A stretch of DNA of 64,000 nt, taken from Rhizobium sp. NFR07 (GTDB lineage: Bacteria > Pseudomonadota > Alphaproteobacteria > Rhizobiales > Rhizobiaceae). Both the position numbers and the translations under genes were made by a program. The DNA lies in the NCBI RefSeq assembly GCF_900111905.1, contig NZ_FOKM01000005.1:248001-312000 (forward strand), in the 5' to 3' direction. Of this stretch, positions 58,101 through 64,000 are shown piece by piece. Below the pieces are notes generated by a model. That model was not told where the DNA came from, searched no databases, and saw only the letters and a program-made list of their open reading frames with translations. The number at the start of each line of letters is the position of its first letter. The stretch's first letter is position 1.

Positions 58101-60620
58101 ATTGCCGACGGCACCTTCCGGCAGATCGCCGGAAAATTCCGGCTTGATGCCGATCCTCGGCCCATCCGCCTTGACCGGCAGCGACAGATTGCGCTCGATC
58201 GCGCGGCCGCCCGTCTCCTGCATCCGCACGACGATATCGGCGTTGATGAGCTTGGTGGTGGACAGCAGCTCAGTGACATCAGCGTCGAACGTGGCCTTGC
58301 CGTCCTCGTCCGTGTCCTCCAGCGCATCGAGCGGGATTCGGACGGTTTCGGTCTCTTCCTCATCGGCGAGGCCGAACTGGTAGCCGGGGAAGGCCGCGTT
58401 TTCGCGGGTCGGCTTCAAGGCAATCTCACCTTCGAGGCCGAGGCCTGCGGCCGGAGCACCATAGAGATAACGGCCGTCGATCGTCACCGAAGCCGGCTCG
58501 CCGACGGTGATTTCCTTCGCCTCGCTCGTCATGTCGAATTCGATGCGATCCGGCACGAAATCGTCGACAAGAAAAGTCTTTTCGCCGATCGCCGAGCCCT
58601 TGGGATCGGTAAACACCTGCATCGTCCAGGTGCCGCGCATGGAGGTGTCCTGGAGGGCCAGATCGAGCGTATAGCCGCCGATATTGCCGTTCTTGACCAT
58701 CCGCCGGTCCTCGACACCATCGGGCCTGAGGAAGACGAAGGTGAGCGGCAGGTTCTCGATCGCTGTCGCATCGACATTACGGGCAAGGGCGCTCGCATGC
58801 ACCACCTCGCCGGGGCGATAGATGCCGCGCTCGGTCCAGGAGAGAAGGTCGATCGCGCCTGGTGCGGGGCGACCGGTGACGCCGCGGTCGGAAAGATCGA
58901 AGCCGGCGCGGGTCATGTCGAGGAAGACATAATCCTTTCCGCCACTCTGGGCCGTCAGTACTGCCGGCACCATGGCCGCCGTGCCGCGCATCAGGCCGGC
59001 GGTGAAGGTGGCGCGGCCGTCGGCATCGGTCTTTGCGGTACCAAGGATTTCATTGTTCTTGGCCAGAAGCTGCAGGTCGACGCCTTCGATCGGTTTTGCC
59101 GAGCCGAGGGAGCGGGCAAACACATGCAGCCCATCCGTGCCGGCATAGGTGGTGAGGCCGATATCGGAAACGACGAACCATTGCGTCGCCTTGTTGTCCC
59201 ATTCCTGGTTGACGGCATTGGCAGCGGAGGCCGTTAGCACATAGACGCCGGGCTTGTGCTCGGGCAGCGCCTCGTCGACCGGGAAACTGGTGGTCACGTC
59301 CTTGTTGAGATCCTGGCCCAGATCGATCGTGCCCTGCCAGACGAGCTCGCCGTTTTCCTGTTCGATGCGGTCGGCGCTGTAGCCGGTCATCTGGGTGAGG
59401 AACTGCGAATTGGTGAGAAGCGGCGCTATGTTGCGGTCGCCGATCCGGTAGAGCTTCAGGTTGGCCTGTTCGGTATTGACCGAGACGATCGGGATGCCGC
59501 GGCGCGCAGTCGACGGCAGGACGAAACTGTCGCCGGTGAAGCGCACCATCGGCGAGCGGTCCTTGACGTAAACCTCAAGATCCACCTGGGCCGGCAGCGG
59601 CTCGTCGACCGAGGACGGCAGGCCGCGGCGCAGCGACAGCTTGTAGCGCTGGCCGTGGATGAGGCCCTCGACGCAGATCTGGTTGTCCTTGGCTTCCATC
59701 GCCTTCGGCGCCTGGCCGTCGAGCGTGACGAAGGGGGCGTAATCGACGCCGGCCTTCACCAGCGGTTCGGAAAACTGCACGCAGGCGCGCGGATTGGCGC
59801 TGTCGGCATCGACCGTATTGCCGCTGACGCGAAAGCCCTGGCGTTCGCGCAGGTCGTTATAGGCGGCCTGCACGGTGCGGGCGCTGACGAGGGCAAGGCT
59901 CTGCTTGTAGGCGGTGAGCGCCTGGCGATAATTCTGCTGCTTGGCGAGTGCGGCGCCGAGCACTGCCAACGCATCCGCGCGGCTCTGCGTCGTGCGCGAC
60001 ATCAGATAGCCGTTGATCGCGGCAAGCGTGCCTTCGCTGTCTGCGGTGCTGTTGTTCCTTGCGATCCCGGCGGCCCGGGCAAGCGCGATCCAGAGATCAA
60101 CGTCATCCGGCGTGAACGACAAGGCACCCTTGTAATTGTAGATCGCCGTATCGACCTGGCCGGAGAGAAGTTCGTTCTGGGCAATCGTCTTCAGGCTTTC
60201 CATGCCGTAGCCCTGCTGGTTGTCGCCAAGCGATAGGCCATCCTTCTGCTCACGCGCCTGGGTCAGCATGTCGTCCGACAGGAAGGACAGGCGCGGCGGG
60301 GCGCCGATATCCGGCTCGGCCGCAACTTCGACAATCTTGCCGGCAACCGCGCCGGCAAACGTGTTCAACTGGCCGTGGTCGGACTTGAGGAAGCACCATG
60401 CGGCTTTGACATTATACGTAAAGGCCCGGCACTGGTTGTCGCCGATGCAAGCCGTCTCGCACTGGTCCTGGCTGACATTCTTGACGGTGCGCAGGTCGAA
60501 GCCGAGATAATCGCCATCCGCGGTCGTCTCGATCCGCCGTTCGGCAGCATTCAGTGGTGAGACGAAAGCCAATGCGGAAAAGAGCAAGGCTGAAAGGCCG
60601 AAGATCGCGCGCCTAGACAT
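55167..60620 (-). CDS. Alpha-2-macroglobulin family protein with PAN/apple domain
   Basis: The product is about 1817 residues. A Sec signal peptide ends near residue 26 (LSALLFSALAFVSPLNA); there is no lipobox, so it is periplasmic rather than a lipoprotein. A PAN/apple module lies at about 35-100 (cysteines in QDQCETACIGDNQCRAFTYN and AWCFLK). A TPR-like helical section follows (about 130-220), then macroglobulin repeats. The thioester motif GCAEQ is near 1363, followed by the alpha-alpha toroid (LPLLYLSEMAVQ onward). The family traps attacking proteases and works with PbpC to protect or repair the cell wall. ATG 60620 (MSRRAIFG) was chosen over an upstream frame because it gives the signal peptide. 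Confidence 0.93.
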   Translation of the reverse strand: MSRRAIFGLSALLFSALAFVSPLNAAERRIETTADGDYLGFDLRTVKNVSQDQCETACIGDNQCRAFTYNVKAAWCFLKSDHGQLNTFAGAVAGKIVEVAAEPDIGAPPRLSFLSDDMLTQAREQKDGLSLGDNQQGYGMESLKTIAQNELLSGQVDTAIYNYKGALSFTPDDVDLWIALARAAGIARNNSTADSEGTLAAINGYLMSRTTQSRADALAVLGAALAKQQNYRQALTAYKQSLALVSARTVQAAYNDLRERQGFRVSGNTVDADSANPRACVQFSEPLVKAGVDYAPFVTLDGQAPKAMEAKDNQICVEGLIHGQRYKLSLRRGLPSSVDEPLPAQVDLEVYVKDRSPMVRFTGDSFVLPSTARRGIPIVSVNTEQANLKLYRIGDRNIAPLLTNSQFLTQMTGYSADRIEQENGELVWQGTIDLGQDLNKDVTTSFPVDEALPEHKPGVYVLTASAANAVNQEWDNKATQWFVVSDIGLTTYAGTDGLHVFARSLGSAKPIEGVDLQLLAKNNEILGTAKTDADGRATFTAGLMRGTAAMVPAVLTAQSGGKDYVFLDMTRAGFDLSDRGVTGRPAPGAIDLLSWTERGIYRPGEVVHASALARNVDATAIENLPLTFVFLRPDGVEDRRMVKNGNIGGYTLDLALQDTSMRGTWTMQVFTDPKGSAIGEKTFLVDDFVPDRIEFDMTSEAKEITVGEPASVTIDGRYLYGAPAAGLGLEGEIALKPTRENAAFPGYQFGLADEEETETVRIPLDALEDTDEDGKATFDADVTELLSTTKLINADIVVRMQETGGRAIERNLSLPVKADGPRIGIKPEFSGDLPEGAVGNFNLILVDEAGAKQASKGLPWKLVKVDQDYQWYRDGNSWRYEPITRTRQVANGTTDVTTDGGRVSVPVEWGRYRLEVETTDIGGPASSVEFDAGWFVTATSTETPDALEVALDKPSYKVGDTAKLKVSSRYAGELMVMAGSEELITVETASISENGGEVEIPVTADWGAGSYVTATLYRPGEARESRMPMRAIGITWLKVDPEARDLAIAIEAPDKTLPRQPLDISLQVAGAGANEDAYVTVAAVDVGILNLTRYEPPAPDDWYFGQRRLGLEIRDIYGRLIDGSLGATGRLRTGGDGGSMALQASPPKEKLVAFFSGPVKLDAEGKAKVSFDVPQFNGTARVMAVAWSKSGVGHGVKDVIIRDPIVITSSLPRFLAPGDDSNLRLDIANTDGPAGTYDLTVETSDAVAIGQSAVKPVELAAGGKTSVTLPLVGIEPGDGTVSIKLANSSGLSVDQVLNIPVRPAAMPVTERRLVDLKPGASVTVDGNLLADSVLQGASVSVNVSRSNAFDVPALLMSLSRYPYGCAEQTTSRALPLLYLSEMAVQNGLADDAEVKKRVQDAIYRVLSFQASAGSFGLWGPDGAGSDLWLDAYVSDFLSRAREQGYDVPEKPLVQALENLQNTLAYTTNVRDQGNQIAYALYVLARNRKAAISDLRYYADTMLGDFPTPLAKAHIAAALSLYGDGQRSQAIFNAALQMSADAQVHKVSLARSDYGSSLRDGAAVLALAAESRPVPPIVPALADVVAKEWSAKKYTSTQEQTWMLLAARALQNGDDSLRLNVNGAAHTGTLMSQMAGDVLLDHPLTVRNDSGDPLSAAITTVAAPATPLPAGGDGFEISRTYYTMAGEEANVSAAQQNERYVVVLNVTETNDWPSRIVVTDLLPAGFEIDNPSIVNSANLTNFDWIEEVQAAHTEFRNDRFVAAFDRSQGDNRQITLAYVVRAVTPGVYDHPAAQVEDMYRPQFSARTAMGKMEVVGGQ

Positions 60621-60832
60621 GAAAAGTCCCCCCGTGGCTGCCGTCGGATGCGATGTTGTCCAATGTGCGGGAACGCTTGTCAACGAGGCTCTTGCTGTCG
60701 CAAACGGACGAAATCAAACCGAAAGTGGCGCGGTGAGGAAACTGCGCCCTGCAAAGCTGTGCCAGAAATGCCGTCTCGCCTGTCCTTTGATGATGGCGGA
60801 CAGACAGTCTTGTGATGTAGAAGGCAGTCGAA

Positions 60833-61756
60833 ATGGCAATTCTCAATGTGTTCAGAAACAAGCGCGTGGACGACAGGCCGGAGCCGGCGCGCTTCGGCAG
60901 TCTGCTCGGCGGCTATTCGATCGAGGTCATGCCGCGCACGGCGGCCAAGATCGAGAATTTCCGCGACTTCCTGCCAGTCGGCACGCGGGTCTATATCGCC
61001 CATATCGACGGCACGCCGATCGAGGACATGATAGCGACGGCAAAGCGCCTGACCGACGAGGGTTATGCAGTCATGCCGCATATCCCGGCGCGCAGCATCC
61101 ACGGCAAGGTGATGCTGGATGACTGGCTCAACCGTTATCACAACGAGGCGGGCGTCACCCAGGCGCTGCTTCTGGCTGGCGGCGTCGCCACGCCGGCGGG
61201 CGATCTCAACAGCTCGCTGCACCTGATCGAAACCGGCCTTTTCGACCGCTACGGCTTCAAGCGCCTGCATGTCGCAGGCCACCCGGAAGGCAACAAGGAT
61301 ATCGACAAGGACGGCACAACCGCCGTCGTCGACGAGGCGCTGAAGTTCAAACAGGCCTATGCGGAAAGCAGCGACGCGGAGATGGCGATCGTCACCCAGT
61401 TCGCCTTCGATGCCAAGCCGGTCATTCAATGGGCCGAACGCATTACCGCCGCCGGCGTCAACTTGCCGATCCATCTCGGTATTGCCGGCCCGACCAAGCT
61501 TCAGACGCTGATCAAGTTCGCCATTTCCTGCGGCGTCGGCCCGTCGCTGAGCGTATTGCAGAAGCGCGCGCTGGACCTGAGCAAGCTTCTCACCCCTTAC
61601 GAGCCGGACGAGTTCCTGGCCGAGATCGCCGATTACAAGGCCAGCAATCCGCAGAGCCTGATCGAGCAGATCCACGTCTTCCCCTTGGGCGGCATCCGCC
61701 CGAGCGCCGACTGGATGAACGAGCGAGCCGCCGAGGCACAGGTTCTGGCCGTTTAA
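60833..61756 (+). CDS. Methylenetetrahydrofolate reductase-like protein
   Basis: The 307-residue protein has the MTHFR TIM-barrel layout: SIEVMPRTAAKIENF in place of MetF's FEFFPPKT, then VYIAHIDGTPIEDMIATAKRL, VMPHIPARSI, ALLLAGGVATPAGDL, HVAGHPEGNKDI, IVTQFAFDAKPVIQWA and LGIAGPTKLQTLIKFA. It is likely an FAD enzyme of one-carbon metabolism, but the divergent N-terminal motif suggests a role other than methionine synthesis, for example in degradation of methylated compounds. It is divergent from the macroglobulin gene and has no obvious operon partner; a RIME-like repeat follows. Confidence 0.82.
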   Translation: MAILNVFRNKRVDDRPEPARFGSLLGGYSIEVMPRTAAKIENFRDFLPVGTRVYIAHIDGTPIEDMIATAKRLTDEGYAVMPHIPARSIHGKVMLDDWLNRYHNEAGVTQALLLAGGVATPAGDLNSSLHLIETGLFDRYGFKRLHVAGHPEGNKDIDKDGTTAVVDEALKFKQAYAESSDAEMAIVTQFAFDAKPVIQWAERITAAGVNLPIHLGIAGPTKLQTLIKFAISCGVGPSLSVLQKRALDLSKLLTPYEPDEFLAEIADYKASNPQSLIEQIHVFPLGGIRPSADWMNERAAEAQVLAV

Positions 61757-61807
61757 GATCGCCGAGTGGATTTGGCCGATATACCCAAGTGGTGAAACCA
61801 CTCTTCG

Positions 61808-61892
61808 TCATTCTCGGGCTTGTCCCGAGAATCTACTCATGTTGAACATGATCAGGACGTAGCAGATCCTCGGGACAAGCCCGAGAATGACG
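61808..61892. repeat. RIME-like intergenic palindromic repeat, copy 3
   Basis: Left palindrome TCATTCTCGGGC-TTGT-CCCGAGAATC and right palindrome GATCCTCGGG-ACAAG-CCCGAGAATGA. A small dyad CATGTTGAACATG lies between. This is the cleanest of the three copies and follows the MTHFR-like gene by about 50 bases. Confidence 0.82.
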
Positions 61893-61999
61893 TCGCATAA
61901 GGTGCGCCCCTCGAACGGCGGGAACACACTACCTCATTCATCTTTTGCGAAGGTCGAAGCGTTAGCGTGCGCTTTACGCTTTCGGGACCGAGCAGCATC

Positions 62000-63079
62000 A
62001 TGACCACCGCCAAACCGCAAAGACTGCTCAACCTCGATATCCTGCGCCTCGTCTCGGCGGTCATGGTGCTGCTGTTCCACTACGGTTTTCGCATGCGGCT
62101 TTCAGGCGAAGGCGGCGGCATCGGCTTTCCGGAACTGGCACCGGTCGCCATGTGGTTCGATGCCGGCCTGCTGATCTTCTTTGCCATTTCCGGTTATGTC
62201 ATTGCCATGTCGGCGAAGGGTCGTCCCGCCTTCGAATTTGCCGCCGGACGCTTTGCCCGGCTGTGGCCGACCTTCGTGCTCTGCGCGACGATCACCGCGA
62301 TCGTATTGACGCTGTTTCCGGTCCCGACGCTCGAGCAGCCGACGGTCAAGCAATGGCTGGCGCATCTCGTCATCGTGTCCCGCGCGCTCGGCCAGCCTTT
62401 TCTCGACGGAGCCTATTGGACGATCGTCTACGAGATCATCTTCTATTTTTGGGTTTTCGTCTTTTCCGCACTTGGCCTGTTCAAGCGCCATTGGCGCCTG
62501 ATCGTGATCGCCTGGCTGGCGCTCTCGGCGCTGAATGAACTGGTCATCGGCAGCGGCGCGATCCAGAAACTCTTCATCACCGAATATTCCGGCTTCTTCG
62601 GCTTCGGGCTCTGCCTCTTCAAGCTGCGCACGGGCCGCGAGAAACGGGATTTCATCGTTCTCTCCGCCGCCGCGATCTGGGCCAGTTGCGCGGCCTTCAT
62701 CACCGAGCCGGATTTCGTCGAGATGTATGCGATCATGCGGCCGGAGCTGGGACTGATGCTCATGGGGCCGCTCTGCCTCGCAGCCGTGGTGATCGCGACC
62801 TTTTCGCCAGCCCTGCCGATCCCGGCGGCACTCGCCATCGGCCTCGGCGGCCTCACCTATCCGCTCTACCTGCTGCACCAGAATATCGGCTATGCGATCT
62901 TCGCCAATATCGCGAGCGAGGAAAACCGCTGGCTGGTGCTGTGCGGGATCGTCATTGCCTTGAGCACTGTCGCGTGGGTGATCGCGAGGTTCTTCGAGCC
63001 GCCCTGCCGGCGCGGCCTCATCGCTTTATGCCTGCAAGGGCGTGATCTTGCCCTGCGGCGCATCCGCGGCACCGCCTGA
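62000..63079 (+). CDS. Acyltransferase family 3 membrane protein
   Basis: The 359-residue inner-membrane protein has about ten hydrophobic segments and the acyltransferase 3 signature: N-terminal LLNLDILRLVSAVMVLLFHYGFRMR with the catalytic-type His27, FFAISGYVIAMSAKGR, FAAGRFARLWPTFVLC and GAYWTIVYEIIFYF. Such enzymes O-acetylate or succinylate polysaccharides, lipid A or other envelope sugars. It could modify a surface glucan, but nothing nearby proves a substrate. ATG 62000 is preferred; a GTG at 61967 is an alternative. A hairpin terminator follows. Confidence 0.85.
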   Translation: MTTAKPQRLLNLDILRLVSAVMVLLFHYGFRMRLSGEGGGIGFPELAPVAMWFDAGLLIFFAISGYVIAMSAKGRPAFEFAAGRFARLWPTFVLCATITAIVLTLFPVPTLEQPTVKQWLAHLVIVSRALGQPFLDGAYWTIVYEIIFYFWVFVFSALGLFKRHWRLIVIAWLALSALNELVIGSGAIQKLFITEYSGFFGFGLCLFKLRTGREKRDFIVLSAAAIWASCAAFITEPDFVEMYAIMRPELGLMLMGPLCLAAVVIATFSPALPIPAALAIGLGGLTYPLYLLHQNIGYAIFANIASEENRWLVLCGIVIALSTVAWVIARFFEPPCRRGLIALCLQGRDLALRRIRGTA

Positions 63080-63097
63080 AGCGGTTGCGCAAACGAA

Positions 63098-63128
63098 ACG
63101 GCGCGGTCCCGAAGGAACCGCGCCGCCA
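63098..63128. terminator. Hairpin between the acyltransferase and TerC genes
   Basis: CGGCGCGGTCCC and GAACCGCGCCG flank GAAG, a stem of at least nine GC-rich pairs between convergent genes. There is no strong T run. Confidence 0.65.
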
Positions 63129-63164
63129 ACATTGATTCTTACTCCGAGAAGCGGAGCCCGATCC

Positions 63165-63830
63165 TTACATGCCGATATAGGGCATGATCTCGTGGAAGCC
63201 GCGCCAGATCATTTCGAGCGAGACGTAGAGGATGACGGCGAGACCGACATAGGCGATCCAGCGATGCTTGTTGAGCAGGCGGGCGATGAAGCTTGCCGCG
63301 ATGCCCATCAGTGCGATCGACAGGACAAGGCCGAAGATCAGCACTTCCGGATGCTCGTGCGCGGCGCCGGCAACGGCCAGAACGTTGTCGAGCGACATGG
63401 AAACGTCGGCGATGACGATCTGCCAGGCAGCCTGGGCGAAGGTCTTGCGCGGTGCACCGCCGGCAACAGTGCCGTCCTTGTTGATGTCGCTGTCGGCGAG
63501 CGCCTCGTTGGCCTCGTCCTCATGGGCATGAGGCGTGCGCAGCTCGCGCCACATCTTCCAGCAGACCCACAGCAGCAGGACGCCACCGGCAAGCAGCAGG
63601 CCGACGATCTGCAGAAGCTGGGTCGTAGCCAGCGCGAAACCGATACGCAGGACGGTCGCGGCAATGATACCGACCAGGATGGCCTTGGCACGCTGTTCCT
63701 TCGGCAGGCCGGCAGCGGCCAGACCGATGACGATCGCGTTGTCACCGGCCAGAACCAGGTCGATCATGATAACTTGCAGGAGAGCGGACAATGCCTCCGG
63801 CGTGAAGAACTCCATCATATGGACACCCAT
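63165..63830 (-). CDS. TerC family integral membrane protein
   Basis: The 221-residue protein has about seven transmembrane helices and the two acidic TerC motifs: DLVLAGDNAIVIGLAAAG near the N-terminus and DVSMSLDNVLAVAGAA near residue 142-157. TerC/Alx proteins export Mn2+ or protect secreted metalloproteins. The cytoplasmic loop (about 97-130) contains DSDINKDG, a match to the EF-hand/dockerin calcium-loop pattern DxDxNxDG. ATG at 63830 or 63815 (MEFFTPEALSALL) could start translation; neither has a strong ribosome-binding site. No yybP-ykoY-type riboswitch was recognised in its leader. Confidence 0.88.
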   Translation of the reverse strand: MGVHMMEFFTPEALSALLQVIMIDLVLAGDNAIVIGLAAAGLPKEQRAKAILVGIIAATVLRIGFALATTQLLQIVGLLLAGGVLLLWVCWKMWRELRTPHAHEDEANEALADSDINKDGTVAGGAPRKTFAQAAWQIVIADVSMSLDNVLAVAGAAHEHPEVLIFGLVLSIALMGIAASFIARLLNKHRWIAYVGLAVILYVSLEMIWRGFHEIMPYIGM

Positions 63831-64000
63831 CTCAAGGCAGGGGCGCCGGAGTTCGCGAACACCGCTGCGGAACGAAATCCGGCCTTGTCGCCAGATCCAG
63901 TCATCCGTTCAGCAGAAATCTTCACGATACCAGGCACCGAAGTTGGAAAATCCAGTCCGACATCACAGTTCACAACGCAAACTGCCAGAGGGGCCCGGTC

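Noticed and set aside
55098..59237. A 1379-codon plus-strand frame opposite the macroglobulin gene
   Set aside because: It has low-complexity antisense composition, no ribosome-binding site and no motifs; the minus-strand gene has a signal peptide and thioester site.
63831..64000. Possible yybP-ykoY manganese riboswitch upstream of terC
   Set aside because: The paired loops and characteristic conserved segments could not be recognised; only short fragments resemble them.

Overview
This 64 kb window looks like a chromosomal segment from a member of the Rhizobiaceae (Alphaproteobacteria), probably a Rhizobium, Neorhizobium or Agrobacterium relative. The support is a high-GC genome, a complete cyclic beta-1,2-glucan locus (ndvA and a giant ndvB in convergent arrangement), phaA-phaB next to a divergent phaR, a SUV3-type helicase, pyruvate carboxylase, an RpoH2-type sigma-32 behind an EcfG/RpoE2-type promoter, and three intergenic copies of a paired-palindrome repeat resembling the RIME elements of rhizobia. 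I cannot name the species. I see no rRNA, tRNA, CRISPR array, prophage or transposase; most of the window is housekeeping chromosome.

Layout. 1-9.6 kb: the 3' end of an M48 protease, then a minus-strand block reading helicase, S4 RNA-binding protein, fdxA, a flavin monooxygenase-like gene, carD and rpoH2, followed by a small plus-strand two-gene unit (DUF3309 and a glycine-zipper lipoprotein) behind a second EcfG-type promoter. 9.8-13 kb: phaB and phaA, divergent phaR, and rpmF. 13-22.5 kb: GST, a 2H-phosphoesterase-like protein, mtgA, ispA, a LysE exporter, an OmpA-like lipoprotein, ispG, a DeoR/MFS pair and an unassigned leucine-rich protein. 22.5-38 kb: pyc, a LuxR-type regulator, ndvA and ndvB. 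38-46.5 kb: two M20 hydrolases, a 47-residue membrane protein, a threonine/serine dehydratase, an EEP-family hydrolase next to a cardiolipin synthase, and a class III aminotransferase. 47-52.4 kb: a complete dipeptide ABC transporter operon. 52.4-64 kb: repeat-rich spacers, pbpC with an alpha-2-macroglobulin, a MetF-like protein, an acyltransferase and a TerC protein.

Themes. Cell-envelope and osmotic functions recur: periplasmic glucan synthesis and export, MtgA, PbpC with its macroglobulin partner, cardiolipin synthase and lipoproteins. Carbon storage and anaplerosis are covered by phaABR and pyc. Nitrogen and peptide scavenging are covered by dpp, the M20 hydrolases, the aminotransferase and the dehydratase. 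The two EcfG-type promoters (consensus GGAAC, 16-17 bases, CGTT) place rpoH2 and the DUF3309/lipoprotein unit in the general stress response. I did not find an obviously new multi-gene system. The best leads are small: the stress-promoter unit, a perfect hairpin over the cls start codon, an operator-like dyad before a tiny membrane protein, an EF-hand-like loop in TerC, the unassigned leucine-rich protein after pyc, and a MITE-like element after dpp. Several genes (phaA, pyc, ndvA, the LuxR regulator) appear to start at TTG.
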